From positions 124,001-188,000 of the forward strand of contig NZ_JAQZBC010000002.1 of NCBI RefSeq assembly GCF_029239295.1: a DNA stretch of 64,000 nt, written 5' to 3'. Below, piece after piece: positions 8,165 through 17,306 of the stretch (its first letter is position 1; every line of letters begins with the position of its first letter). The position numbers and the translations under genes are program-made. The DNA comes from Sphingomonas sp. Lineage in GTDB: Bacteria > Pseudomonadota > Alphaproteobacteria > Sphingomonadales > Sphingomonadaceae. The notes below the pieces were generated by a model that saw only the letters and a program-made list of their open reading frames with translations, was not told the origin of the DNA and ran no database searches.

Positions 8165-9451
8165 TCAGTCGAGAATGTGCATCCACAAAGGCTCGCCAGC
8201 GAGGCTTTGCGATCCACGCAGTCGCTCCAGCGCGGCCTCGATATGGGACCCCGGCGCTTCATGAGTGACGATCACGACTAACGCTGTGCCCTCTACCGGC
8301 ACGGCACGTTGAATCAGGCTCTCGATCGAAACGCCGGCGTCGCGCATCGCCGCCGCGATTTCGGCGAGCACGCCGATCCGGTCGGCCACGGCGAAACGCA
8401 GATAGGCCCGGCCGCGCTGCGCACCGGCCGCTGCCGGGGCAATTTCGGCCAGCGACGCCACTGGCATGGCGTAAGGTGGTCCAAATTCGCCGCGCGCGAT
8501 GTCGATCAGATCGGCAACCACGGCGCTGGCCGTCGGACCATCGCCCGCGCCCGCGCCCTGGAACAGCAGCCTGCCGACGAAATTACCTTCCGCCACAACT
8601 GCGTTGGTGGATCCCGTAACGTGCGCCAGTGGATGATCGTGGGGGACGAGATGCGCGTGAACGCGCTGGAACAGACCGTTCGCATCGGCATGTGCCATGC
8701 CAACCAGTCGCACACGATAGCCTAGCGCCTGCGCCTCGGCGACGTCGGCCGCGGTCACGTTCCGGATGCCGCCAATCGCAACGTCGCCGAAGGCCGGACG
8801 CGTTCCGAACGCAATCGACGACAGGATCGACAGCTTGTGCGCGGCATCAACGCCATCAATGTCGAAGGACGGGTCTGACTCGGCAAAGCCCAGCGCTTGC
8901 GCCTCCGCCAGAACCTCGGCGAAGTCACGGCCCTCCTGCTCCATCTTGGTGAGGATGAAATTGCAGGTGCCGTTGAGAATGCCATAGACCCGCGCGACTG
9001 CATTGGCTGCGACACCTTCGCGCAGTCCCTTGATAACGGGAATGCCGCCGGCCACCGCGGCCTCGAACTTCAAGGGGACGCGGGCGGCCTCCGCCATCTC
9101 GGCCAGTTCGATACCGTGATGAGCCAGCATCGCCTTGTTCGCAGTCACGAAACCCTTGCCGCCGGCGAGGGTAGCGCGCGCCAACGCCAACGCCGGGCCG
9201 TCAGCGCCACCGACCAGCTCGACCACTACATCGGCATCGCACCGCGCGAGCGCGGTCGTGTCGTCGACCCATTCATAGCCGCTGACATCGACGCCGCGAT
9301 CCTTGGTCCGATCGCGCGCGGAGACGGCGACGATCTCGATCGGGCGGCCGGCACGACGGGCGATCAACTCGCGATTGGTCTCCAGCACCCGGATGACCCC
9401 GCCCCCCACGGTACCCAATCCTGCCAAAGCCACCCGCAACGCCGTCGTCAT
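8165..9451 (-). CDS. hom: Homoserine dehydrogenase
   Basis: 428 residues. The N-terminal NAD(P)-binding motif is GLGTVGGGV at residues 11-19; the catalytic domain contains VTANKAMLAHHG, GGIPVIKGL and NGTCNFILTKME, and a C-terminal ACT domain starts around residue 350 (FAVADRIGVLAEIAAAM). The enzyme reduces aspartate semialdehyde to homoserine in the threonine/methionine pathway, and the ACT domain usually senses threonine. GAGGTGG stands just upstream of the ATG. The gene lies between the GntR regulator and the PspC-domain protein, all on the minus strand, without overlap. Confidence 0.95.
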   Translation of the reverse strand: MTTALRVALAGLGTVGGGVIRVLETNRELIARRAGRPIEIVAVSARDRTKDRGVDVSGYEWVDDTTALARCDADVVVELVGGADGPALALARATLAGGKGFVTANKAMLAHHGIELAEMAEAARVPLKFEAAVAGGIPVIKGLREGVAANAVARVYGILNGTCNFILTKMEQEGRDFAEVLAEAQALGFAESDPSFDIDGVDAAHKLSILSSIAFGTRPAFGDVAIGGIRNVTAADVAEAQALGYRVRLVGMAHADANGLFQRVHAHLVPHDHPLAHVTGSTNAVVAEGNFVGRLLFQGAGAGDGPTASAVVADLIDIARGEFGPPYAMPVASLAEIAPAAAGAQRGRAYLRFAVADRIGVLAEIAAAMRDAGVSIESLIQRAVPVEGTALVVIVTHEAPGSHIEAALERLRGSQSLAGEPLWMHILD

Positions 9452-9560
9452 GACCCACCTCTTTCAACAAGGCGCCGGGCCTAAGCGGTCCACGCGGCCC
9501 TGTCGACCGTCGGCAGGGGTTTGGTGTCAGCGGGACGCTTTCGTGCGCAGGCGTGGCGGA

Positions 9561-9851
9561 TCAGGCGGCCTTCGCGAAGACCTGTTCCGCTTGGCGTTCC
9601 GGCTGGGGCTCACTCACGTCGACCAGCGCCTGCGGTGCGGCGGCCCGCTGCGGGCGAATGACGATACGCGAGATCAACACAGCGGCGCCGAGCGCCAGAT
9701 ACAAGGTGACGATGGCGACCGGTTGAAGCACGAAGGCCGCCCCCAGCGCGAGACGGAGCCACAGGGGATTGAAGCCGAAGTCTTCGCCCAGCGCATTGCA
9801 GATGCCGAGCAGATTGTCCTTCGAAGTGGCGCGCGGCGAGGTGTCGGTCAT
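9561..9851 (-). CDS. PspC-domain small membrane protein
   Basis: 96 residues from ATG at 9851, with GGAG about 8 bases upstream. Residues 10-65 match a PspC domain: LLGICNALGEDFGF followed by a hydrophobic helix (VAIVTLYLALGAAVLI), then a polar tail. PspC proteins are inner-membrane components of phage-shock type envelope stress responses, though many stand-alone copies have no assigned role. No pspA, pspB or pspF gene is nearby. Confidence 0.8.
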   Translation of the reverse strand: MTDTSPRATSKDNLLGICNALGEDFGFNPLWLRLALGAAFVLQPVAIVTLYLALGAAVLISRIVIRPQRAAAPQALVDVSEPQPERQAEQVFAKAA

Positions 9852-9992
9852 CGTGGTTGCTCCGGTACATGTGCAGGCTAGGGGCCTGATTGACCGAGCG
9901 CTTTGCAGCCATCGTGCCAACTATGATTATGGCTGAATATCAGCGACTTGGGCTCAACGAGCTTTGAACAGCCCGCCTTTTTACATGGGAAT

Positions 9993-10022
9993 TGGCGCTG
10001 ACAGATGGCGTGGAGCGCCAAC
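9993..10022. terminator. Hairpin downstream of the GH130 gene
   Basis: TTGGCGCT (9993-10000) and AGCGCCAA (10015-10022) form a perfect 8-base inverted repeat with a 14-base loop, 32 bases past the GH130 stop. On the minus strand the bases after it are not a clean U run, so it may be a weak terminator or mRNA-end stabiliser. The rest of 9852-10054 shows no gene. Confidence 0.4.
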
Positions 10023-10054
10023 TCATGACTGGCGCCCCAGCTTTCCGATGACGC

Positions 10055-11338
10055 CTACATCAGTTCGAGAAGCTTCTCGATCTCAACAAAGGCGAAGCCC
10101 ACCGAGCTGTCAGCGATCCCGTACGGGATAAACAGCTTGTCGCCGTGCCGCATAGCGCCGCAGGTATAGACAACGTTGGGTACATAGCCCTCACGGTCCT
10201 GGTCGGCCGCGGCAAGGATCGGCTCGCGCGTCCGGCCGATCACCTTCGACGGATCGTTCTTGTCGAGCAATGCCGCGCCGATCGAGTATTTGCGCATCGC
10301 GCCCACCCCGTGGGTGAGCAGGAGCCATCCCTCATCCACCTCGATCGGCGGACCGCAATTGCCGATTTGCACGAGCTCCCACGGGAAAACCGGCGTCAGG
10401 ATAAGTTCGCCATCGTCCCAGTGATCCAGACGGTCCGAGCGCAGCAGGTACAGATTCTCGCCGTCCTGCCGTCCGATCGACAAATATTCGCCGTTCACGG
10501 TCCGCGGAAAAAGCGCGATCCCCTTGTTGCGCGCGGCGCTGCCGGTCATCGGCACCAGGTCGAACGCGCGGAAATCCCGCGTCCGCATCAGCTCGGACTG
10601 GATTCGGGCGCCATTATAGGCGGTGTAGGTGCCCAGCCACTCACCCGAACCATCATCATGGGTGAAATGCACAAGGCGAAGGTCCTCGAGGCCCTTCGAC
10701 TGCGCCTCGGTGATCGGAAAGATGACCGTCCCGGACAGCGTCGAATCGCGATCGCGATGGACGGTCACGACGCCGCTCGGCATTTCGGGGCCATCAATTC
10801 CATAGCCGTCGGCGGCCGTGGCGAAGGGCGGCTCCGGTGCGAGAATCAGTTCATTCTCGTCCGTGATGATGCCTTCGCGAAACGCGACGGAAGAGATGTG
10901 GCCTTCCCCGACGGCACGAAGGCTCATGAGGATGCGCTGCGATCCCTCCGGCATGCCGGACTGATCGTAATGAGGTACCGCGCTCGGGTTCATCAGCGCC
11001 GCCGCGGCGTAGCTGTATTCGTGACAGAAATATGCGCCGATCAGCTGACGCTTTTCGTCTCCCAGCGCGCTGTCATCGATCCCGTGGATCTCTGCGATCT
11101 CGCGATAGCGGGTCATGAACACCCGCCGCGTCTGCCAGTGCCGCGCCTCGAAATCCTTGAGGACGAGGCTGAGCTGCTCACCAGCCTGAACCGCTGTCAT
11201 CGCCAGCACTTCGTCGATCATGCGCTGGGCGCGGCTTTGGCCCTGCCCGTTCAAAGCGGTGCTGGAGATATGGAACGGGCGTACCACGACGCGCGACGGA
11301 TCGGCATGCAGCCGGAGCCGATGATTGTACAAGTCCAA
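10055..11338 (-). CDS. GH130-family glycoside phosphorylase/hydrolase
   Basis: 427 residues with the appearance of glycoside hydrolase family 130, a five-bladed propeller acting on beta-mannosides, often by phosphorolysis. Supporting stretches are EGHISSVAFREG near the N-terminal third, ARNKGIALFPR, and the later ELVQIGNCGPPIEVDEGWLL. No signal peptide is visible, so the enzyme should be cytoplasmic, fitting a phosphorylase. It is 55 bases downstream of the glycosyltransferase at 11394-13661, and the two probably share a transcript: one would build and the other break or trim the same mannoside. The exact substrate cannot be read from sequence. Confidence 0.82.
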   Translation of the reverse strand: MDLYNHRLRLHADPSRVVVRPFHISSTALNGQGQSRAQRMIDEVLAMTAVQAGEQLSLVLKDFEARHWQTRRVFMTRYREIAEIHGIDDSALGDEKRQLIGAYFCHEYSYAAAALMNPSAVPHYDQSGMPEGSQRILMSLRAVGEGHISSVAFREGIITDENELILAPEPPFATAADGYGIDGPEMPSGVVTVHRDRDSTLSGTVIFPITEAQSKGLEDLRLVHFTHDDGSGEWLGTYTAYNGARIQSELMRTRDFRAFDLVPMTGSAARNKGIALFPRTVNGEYLSIGRQDGENLYLLRSDRLDHWDDGELILTPVFPWELVQIGNCGPPIEVDEGWLLLTHGVGAMRKYSIGAALLDKNDPSKVIGRTREPILAAADQDREGYVPNVVYTCGAMRHGDKLFIPYGIADSSVGFAFVEIEKLLELM

Positions 11339-11393
11339 AGGAAAAGGCCTCGCGTTGCGGTCCGTGGGCGACGCGCCGTGTGGAAGCGGTGAC

Positions 11394-13661
11394 TTAAGCG
11401 ACGGCGCGGCCTGTCCCTGCCACGCCTTGGGTCACCTTTGAAAGCCCCGAAATTGCACAACTCGACAGTTGCAGCGCCAAAATCGACTCTGCGCCCTGGT
11501 TGCGGTTGAGCCCGGTGGGCATCAGGCCGTCGAAGCACCCGCCGTCGTGAACCGAGGCGAGCGGGAGATCGAGATCGTTGTGGCCGAGATACCAGCCATA
11601 AGCGCGCTCAGCCTCTGCGCGCCACTTCTCGTCACCAGTTACGCCATACGCCGCACAGCAAGCCTCGATGGTGGCCTGCGCCTCAAGCGGCTGCTGATCG
11701 AACGGCAACGGCGGGGCGTACGGCCTGCCGAAGCTCTCCGAGCCCACGGCGCGGAACCGGCCCTCGGGATTCTTCTGCTGCGAAATGATCCAGTCGAGCG
11801 TCTCCAGCCCGGTCTCGACCACATCGCGCCGCCCCAGCGCCTTACCCGCGCGGATCAGCGCCTCCGGCAGACGGGCGTTGTCATAAGCCAGCACGACCTC
11901 GAACCACACCCAGTCGGGACGGCGAGCCGTATCGAGGAGCGCCATATGCTCATCCGGAAAGCGCGACAGGATCGCATGGGCAAGCTGATGCCCGGGCGAC
12001 GCCTCCAGCATCGCCGCCGCGCCTAGCATCGCAAACGACTGCGCACGCGGGCTGCCCAGCTCGAACGCCAGACTGGCGGTCATGTCGAACATCATCGTCG
12101 CCCAGTCGCGATGCTTCCGCGTACGGGCATCGCGCGCCGTGACGCCAAGCGCCCAGAGGGCGCGACCGTTCGAATCCTCCGACCCGGTATCCTCACACCA
12201 TGTCCGGTCGAAGTTCATGAAATTTCGGAAACGGCGCTTCTGCGGGTTCCACGCATATTGGACGAACGACGCATAGACCGTCATCCATTTGTCGCGCGTG
12301 ACGTCGTCGAGCTTCTCGATCGCGCTCATCAGGATCAGCGCGCGCGCATTGTCATCGATGCAATAGCCGTGGCGCCGATCGGGCACCGAATAGATCGAAT
12401 GCTGCAGCATGCCGGTCGAATCACTCATGCGCTCAACCGCGGCGATATCGGGCGCCAGCGGCTTTATCGGCGACGGCGCGCCGATCCGCTGTGGTCGCCC
12501 CTCGATGATGGCCGCGATCTCATTCATCGCCCGCTCGGCCACACGCGACCAGGTCATCGTGCGGCCGCGATCATAGGCGCGCTGCGACAGCCGCGTACGA
12601 TTGCGCTCGCTACCCAGCAGATTGTTGATCTCGCGCGCGAACGCAGCGACGTCGCGAAAATCGACCAGCACGCCATGGCCGTCCGCCAGGATCTCCGTCG
12701 CATGGACGTAAGGGGTCGAGATCACTGCCTTCCCCACACCCACGGCGTAGGACAGCGTCCCGCTCGTGATCTGCGCCGGGTTCAGATAGGGCGTCACATA
12801 CAGATCCGCCGCCTGGAGATAGTCGATCAGTTCGTCATGTTCGACGAAAGCATCGATGAAGGCGACATTGTCGCGAACACCCTTCTCTGCTGCCAAATCG
12901 AGCAGCGAATCGCGATACTTCTCGCCTTCATGCGCAACGAGGTTCGGGTGCGTCGCGCCCAGCACCACGTACATCGCATCGGGATGCTGCGCGACGACGT
13001 CGGGCATCGCCTCGATCACCGTTTCGATGCCCTTGCCCGGCGCGAGCAAGCCGAAGGTCAGGATGATCTTGTGCCCTTCCCAGCCGAACCGCGGCTTGAA
13101 GGCATCAGGGTCGGCAAATTCGCGGTCGGGCACGCCGTGCGGAATGGTGACGATCGCGCGCGGATTGGCGCCATAGACACGGGTCAGGATTTCCTGCCCC
13201 CGCTCGGCCATGACGATCACCTTGGAGGCGCGGCGCAGCAGCCCTTCCATGACCGAACGTTCGTCCGCACTCGGCTTTTCCAGCACGGTGTGCAGAGTCA
13301 CGATCAGCGGCAGCGTGGTACGGTCGAGCAGCGCCAGGATATGCTCGCCAGCCGCGCCGCCATAGATGCCGTATTCGTGCTGCAGCCAGATCGCCTGCGC
13401 GCCAGATTCCTCGATCTTGCGCGCCGTATCCATATAGGCCGACCGATCCTGCTGCGGGATCGTGCTCGTGACGGCAGGCGGATAGTCATACCGTCCGACG
13501 TGATCGTCCATCGCATAAACGTCGACGGCCAGGTCCGGGAACCGGCTGGCCATCGCGTTGTACGTATCAGTGGTGAAAGTCGCCAAGCCGCACTTGCGCG
13601 GCAGGAAGTTACCGATGAGGGCAATGCGCTTGATGCCGTCCAGTGCGACCGCCTGATTCAT
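11394..13661 (-). CDS. GT4 glycosyltransferase fused to a C-terminal alpha/alpha-toroid-like domain
   Basis: 755 residues from ATG at 13661, with GAAGG at ribosome-binding distance. Residues about 10-400 are a GT-B glycosyltransferase: N-terminal IALIGNFLPRKCGLATFT, then the GT4 region LTFGLLAPGKGIETVIEAM and the donor-site loop LNPAQITSGTLSYAVGVGKA. From about residue 430 to the end is an all-helical domain with YCIDDNARALI, DTGSEDSNGRALWALG and GLNRNQGAESILALQ, resembling six-hairpin toroids of sugar-processing enzymes. The donor is plausibly GDP-mannose given the GH130 partner and manC nearby; that is inference. No membrane segment is seen. Confidence 0.85.
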   Translation of the reverse strand: MNQAVALDGIKRIALIGNFLPRKCGLATFTTDTYNAMASRFPDLAVDVYAMDDHVGRYDYPPAVTSTIPQQDRSAYMDTARKIEESGAQAIWLQHEYGIYGGAAGEHILALLDRTTLPLIVTLHTVLEKPSADERSVMEGLLRRASKVIVMAERGQEILTRVYGANPRAIVTIPHGVPDREFADPDAFKPRFGWEGHKIILTFGLLAPGKGIETVIEAMPDVVAQHPDAMYVVLGATHPNLVAHEGEKYRDSLLDLAAEKGVRDNVAFIDAFVEHDELIDYLQAADLYVTPYLNPAQITSGTLSYAVGVGKAVISTPYVHATEILADGHGVLVDFRDVAAFAREINNLLGSERNRTRLSQRAYDRGRTMTWSRVAERAMNEIAAIIEGRPQRIGAPSPIKPLAPDIAAVERMSDSTGMLQHSIYSVPDRRHGYCIDDNARALILMSAIEKLDDVTRDKWMTVYASFVQYAWNPQKRRFRNFMNFDRTWCEDTGSEDSNGRALWALGVTARDARTRKHRDWATMMFDMTASLAFELGSPRAQSFAMLGAAAMLEASPGHQLAHAILSRFPDEHMALLDTARRPDWVWFEVVLAYDNARLPEALIRAGKALGRRDVVETGLETLDWIISQQKNPEGRFRAVGSESFGRPYAPPLPFDQQPLEAQATIEACCAAYGVTGDEKWRAEAERAYGWYLGHNDLDLPLASVHDGGCFDGLMPTGLNRNQGAESILALQLSSCAISGLSKVTQGVAGTGRAVA

Positions 13662-13786
13662 CCTGGTGTGCCTTCGCTGGTGAAAAGACGCCCTGTTCAC
13701 AAAGCGTTCAACCAGCGATAACGGGCGAACCGCCGCTTGGTTGCGCTTTATGTTGCATTGCAAGATGAGTTGTTGGGTGCCTCAGA

Positions 13787-14230
13787 TTAGCCGCGGCCGC
13801 GGTACGACGGCACCCCCTGTTCCGGCACCCAGACCTCCGCCGGCGGCGCACCAGTCTGCCAGAAAACGTCGATCGGGATGCCACCACGCGGATACCAATA
13901 GCCGCCGATACGCAGCCACACCGGGCTCATCTCGGCCACCAGACGCGCCCCGATGCCGACCGTACAATCCTCGTGAAACGCCGCATGGTTGCGGAAGCTG
14001 CCCAGGAACAGCTTCAGCGACTTCGATTCGACAATCGTCTCACCCGGCACGTAATCGATCACCAGATGCGCGAAATCTGGTTGTGCAGTGACCGGGCAGA
14101 GCGAGGTAAATTCCGGCGCAACAAACCGCACCAGGTAATTGCGACCCGGGCGCGGATTGGGAACATAGTCGAGCACCGCTTCTTCCGGGGACTGCGGGAG
14201 CGGAGTGGCCTTGCCGAGATGAAGTGTCAT
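13787..14230 (-). CDS. queF: NADPH-dependent 7-cyano-7-deazaguanine reductase (type I QueF)
   Basis: 147 residues from ATG at 14230, typical of the short unimodular QueF. The nucleophilic cysteine is C45 in [13 protein letters not shown], followed by catalytic D52; the NADPH/family motif [15 protein letters not shown] starts at E68. The enzyme reduces preQ0 to preQ1 in queuosine synthesis. No other que gene is nearby. Divergent from sseA, with a shared promoter region of about 100 bases. Confidence 0.95.
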   Translation of the reverse strand: MTLHLGKATPLPQSPEEAVLDYVPNPRPGRNYLVRFVAPEFTSLCPVTAQPDFAHLVIDYVPGETIVESKSLKLFLGSFRNHAAFHEDCTVGIGARLVAEMSPVWLRIGGYWYPRGGIPIDVFWQTGAPPAEVWVPEQGVPSYRGRG

Positions 14231-14332
14231 GCCGCGCGAGATAGTCGCACCGACGCGTCGGCGCCAGTTGCAGGAAAACACCGGCGCCCCCTGTTTCTTC
14301 GACTTCACGCAGGCGGAGGGTAAAGAGACGAC

Positions 14333-15169
14333 ATGGACGCATTAGTTTCAACCGAATGGCTCGCGGACGCGATCGGGGATCCCGACCTGAGGATCGCCGA
14401 TTGCACGTGGTTCCTCCCCGGCGAGGGCCGCGATGCCGCCGCGGAATATGCGCACGGGCACATCCCCGGCGCGATATTCATGGACCTCGCAGAGATCGTC
14501 GACACCGATGCCGACGCCCCCATGATGCTGCCACCACGCGAGAAGTTCGTCAGCCGGCTGTCGCGGCTGGGTCTCGGCGATGGCACGCGGATCATCCTGT
14601 ACGATCAATCGCCGCATCACACGGCGGCGCGCGGCTGGGCGATGCTGCGCAGCTTCGGGATTACCGACGTGGCGCTGCTGGACGGCGGACTGGCCAAGTG
14701 GCGCGCAGAGGGAAAGCCGCTCGTCGGTGATGCCACCCCGCCGAAGGCGCGCCACCTCACCCCGCCATCGCAGGGAGCGTTGATCCGAACCCTGGCGGAA
14801 ATGAAGCAGATCCTCGCTGAGGGGAGCGAACAGATCGTCGACGCGCGATCGCCCAGCCGTTTCGCAGGCGCCGAGCCGGAGCCTCGCCCCGGCGTGGAGC
14901 CGGGACACATCCCGGGGTCGACCAACCTGCACTACCCGCGCTTCTTCCACGACGACGGCACGTGGAAGCAGGGCGCCGAACTGGCGCAGGTCTTCGCCGA
15001 GACGGGCATCGATCTGGACCAGCCGATCGTAGCCACCTGCGGCTCGGGCGTCACGGCATCGGTCATCGCCTTTGCGGGCCATCTGCTCGGACGCGAGATC
15101 CCGATCTATGACGGCAGCTGGTCTGAGTGGGGCGCTGACCCGACGACGCCGAAGGAAACCGGCCGATGA
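14333..15169 (+). CDS. sseA: 3-mercaptopyruvate sulfurtransferase (tandem rhodanese)
   Basis: 278 residues: two rhodanese domains (about 1-130 and 155-275), only the second carrying the active cysteine, C236, in the loop CGSGVTA. That loop is the mercaptopyruvate type; thiosulfate sulfurtransferases usually have a CRxGxT loop. Substrate-binding features HIPGA and [11 protein letters not shown] are present. The stop overlaps the start of metC (ATGA), so the two sulfur-amino-acid genes are probably translated together. Confidence 0.93.
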   Translation: MDALVSTEWLADAIGDPDLRIADCTWFLPGEGRDAAAEYAHGHIPGAIFMDLAEIVDTDADAPMMLPPREKFVSRLSRLGLGDGTRIILYDQSPHHTAARGWAMLRSFGITDVALLDGGLAKWRAEGKPLVGDATPPKARHLTPPSQGALIRTLAEMKQILAEGSEQIVDARSPSRFAGAEPEPRPGVEPGHIPGSTNLHYPRFFHDDGTWKQGAELAQVFAETGIDLDQPIVATCGSGVTASVIAFAGHLLGREIPIYDGSWSEWGADPTTPKETGR

Positions 15170-16359
15170 GTGACGACAAGCCCGTTGGTGACGCGACGCG
15201 GGTCGTCGGCGCCGGCCGCCGTCCCGAATGGACGCAGGGCGTGGTCAACACGCCGGTGTGGCGTGCATCGACTCACCTGTACGACACGGTTGGTGACTTG
15301 CGCGCAGCAGGCGGCCGGGACACGCATCACCGCCTGTTCTACGGCCGCAAAGGCGCGCCGACCCAATGGAGTCTGGCCGAGGCCCTGACCGAACTGGAGC
15401 CAGGCGCGGAAGCGACGTTCCTGTACCCATCGGGCGTTGCCGCCATCGCTGCGGCGCTGATGTCGGTCCTGTCGCCGGGTGACGAGCTGCTGCTAACCGA
15501 TTCGGCCTATGATCCCACCCGTTCGATGGCCAACGGCTTGCTGAAGCGGTTCGGCATCAGCACGCGATTCTACGATCCGCTCGTCGGCGCCGGCATCGCT
15601 GACCTCATCGGTGACAAGACGCGCGCCATTTTCATGGAAAGTCCCGGCAGCCTGACGTTTGAGGTGCAGGACGTTCCCGCCATCGTCGCGGCCGCAAAGG
15701 CCCGCGGGGTGACAACGCTGCTAGACAACACGTGGGCAACGCCGCTGCATTTCCGCGCACTCGAACATGGCGTCGACCTTTCGATTCTGGCCTGCACCAA
15801 ATATGTGGTTGGTCATTCCGACGTCATGCTCGGCAGCGTGACGGCTAGCCCCACGCACTGGCGCAAGCTGCGGGAAACCAGCTTCCAGCTGGGGCAGGTC
15901 GTCAGCCCCGACGATGCGTGGTTGGGGTCACGCGGCCTTCGCACCATGGCCGTTCGCCTCGCCCACCATCAGGCCAGCGCGCTAAAGATCGCGCATTGGC
16001 TGGAGAGCCGCCCAGAGGTGGACAGGGTGCTTCACCCTGCGTTGCCTTCATGCCCGGGCTACGCCCTGTTTGCGCGCGACTTCCGCGGATCGAGCGGGCT
16101 GTTTTCGTTCGTGCTTGCCGGCGGTGACGAGTCCGCACGCGCTGCCCTCATCGACGGCCTGCAGCATTTCGGCATCGGCTATTCGTGGGGCGGGTTTGAA
16201 AGCCTCGCGATTCCCGTCGATCCGGCCAACTATCGCACGGCGACACGGCCCGACTTTGCCGGGCCGCTCGTCCGCTTGCAGATAGGGCTGGAGGACAGCG
16301 ACGATCTGATCGCCGATCTGGCCGCGGGATTGGAGCGTTTCGCCGCCGCGCGGGGCTGA
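15166..16359 (+). CDS. metC: Cystathionine beta-lyase
   Basis: 397 residues of the Cys/Met PLP-dependent fold. The PLP lysine lies in ACTKYVVGHSDVMLGS, and LLDNTWATP gives the PLP-contacting aspartate. The N-terminal GRRPEWTQGVVNTPVWRAST and the C-terminal GIGYSWGGFESL are typical of the MetC type rather than MetB or CGL. The enzyme splits cystathionine to homocysteine, pyruvate and ammonia in the cytoplasm. It overlaps sseA by 4 bases. It ends convergently 19 bases from the DUF3035 lipoprotein gene. Confidence 0.92.
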   Translation: MSDDKPVGDATRVVGAGRRPEWTQGVVNTPVWRASTHLYDTVGDLRAAGGRDTHHRLFYGRKGAPTQWSLAEALTELEPGAEATFLYPSGVAAIAAALMSVLSPGDELLLTDSAYDPTRSMANGLLKRFGISTRFYDPLVGAGIADLIGDKTRAIFMESPGSLTFEVQDVPAIVAAAKARGVTTLLDNTWATPLHFRALEHGVDLSILACTKYVVGHSDVMLGSVTASPTHWRKLRETSFQLGQVVSPDDAWLGSRGLRTMAVRLAHHQASALKIAHWLESRPEVDRVLHPALPSCPGYALFARDFRGSSGLFSFVLAGGDESARAALIDGLQHFGIGYSWGGFESLAIPVDPANYRTATRPDFAGPLVRLQIGLEDSDDLIADLAAGLERFAAARG

Positions 16360-16378
16360 CCCCGCTGGCGGCCCTCGC

Positions 16379-16786
16379 TCAGCGCGGTGCGTTGGCCCGC
16401 GCATCCTGACCGTCGCCTTCCGGCGCGGCGATGATGTCGCGGGTCGTCTGACCCTTGTCGACGACGTTGGTCTGCGGATCGCCAGCGGAGGAGCGGATGC
16501 CCGCGTCCGCCGTATCGCCACCGGCCGCCTGCACCACGGCGGTCTCACCGGCGCTACGCGGCGCGCTGCCGAACAGCGCGTCGAGCGTCTGGGCCTGAGC
16601 GGCAGTCGCAGACTGAACACGTGCTGCACCCGGCGTCGGCGGCACCAGCGCGAAGTCAGGCGGGATGATCAGCGAAGGCTGGCGCGCCACCGCGAACTCG
16701 TCCGGCCGATCGCGGTTGAGGCCATTGCTCGCACATCCGGCCAGCAGCACCGCAAGGCCTGCACCCATGACGATCGACTTACGCAT
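16379..16786 (-). CDS. DUF3035-family lipoprotein
   Basis: 135 residues. A lipoprotein signal ends in the lipobox LLAGC (about residues 14-18), followed by a low-complexity A/P/D-rich protein containing SLIIPPDFALVPP, the DUF3035 hallmark. It starts 8 bases inside the end of lspA, the signal peptidase that would process it, so the two are translationally coupled. Function is not known; DUF3035 genes often follow lspA in alphaproteobacteria. Confidence 0.82.
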   Translation of the reverse strand: MRKSIVMGAGLAVLLAGCASNGLNRDRPDEFAVARQPSLIIPPDFALVPPTPGAARVQSATAAQAQTLDALFGSAPRSAGETAVVQAAGGDTADAGIRSSAGDPQTNVVDKGQTTRDIIAAPEGDGQDARANAPR

Positions 16787-17306
16787 TCACATTCTCCGAA
16801 GCCATCTTGTCCGGCTTTGCCGCTGGCTTATCGCGAATCAGCAGCGCGCGCACCAGCAGAATGAGCACACCGATGGTGATCGCCGCATCCGCCACGTTGA
16901 AGACCAGGAACGGCCGCCATTCGCCGAAATGCAGATCGGCGAAGTCCACGACATAGCCGAACCGCACCCGATCAACGATATTCCCCAACGCGCCGCCCAG
17001 TACGAGGCCGAGCGCCAGCTTGTCCGCCGCTTTTTCCTCGCGCCACATCCAGAAGGTGACCGCGCCGGCAATCGCCGCCGTCATCACCACCAGCCCCCAG
17101 CGCGCGAGCTCACTCTCCGCGCGCAGCAGCCCCAGGCTGACACCCATGTTCTGCACGAAGCGAAGATCGAAGAAGGACACGATCTCGCGCGAGGCACCCA
17201 GGAAATTGATCCCCAGCGGCCCAGTCACCAGCCACTTGGTCAGCTGGTCGAGCAGGAACACGGCTACCGCGACGGCCAGGCCAACCGCAGGCACGCCACG
17301 CTTCAC
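16779..17306 (-). CDS. lspA: Lipoprotein signal peptidase II
   Basis: 175 residues from GTG at 17304-17306, which overlaps the ileS stop as GTGA. Four membrane helices are predicted by eye. The catalytic aspartates are D112 in GNIVDRVRFG and D140 in VFNVADAAI; the N-terminal LLDQLTKW is typical. It cleaves diacylglyceryl-modified prolipoproteins at the inner membrane. The ileS-lspA order is widely conserved in Proteobacteria. Confidence 0.96.
   Translation of the reverse strand: MKRGVPAVGLAVAVAVFLLDQLTKWLVTGPLGINFLGASREIVSFFDLRFVQNMGVSLGLLRAESELARWGLVVMTAAIAGAVTFWMWREEKAADKLALGLVLGGALGNIVDRVRFGYVVDFADLHFGEWRPFLVFNVADAAITIGVLILLVRALLIRDKPAAKPDKMASENVNA

Noticed and set aside
12167..12185. tRNA T-arm-like GTTCGAATCC
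   Set aside because: It lies within the glycosyltransferase gene and no cloverleaf or acceptor stem can be drawn around it.
12111..13721. 536-codon frame antisense to the GT4 gene
   Set aside because: No domain or ribosome-binding site, while the opposite strand encodes a full glycosyltransferase.
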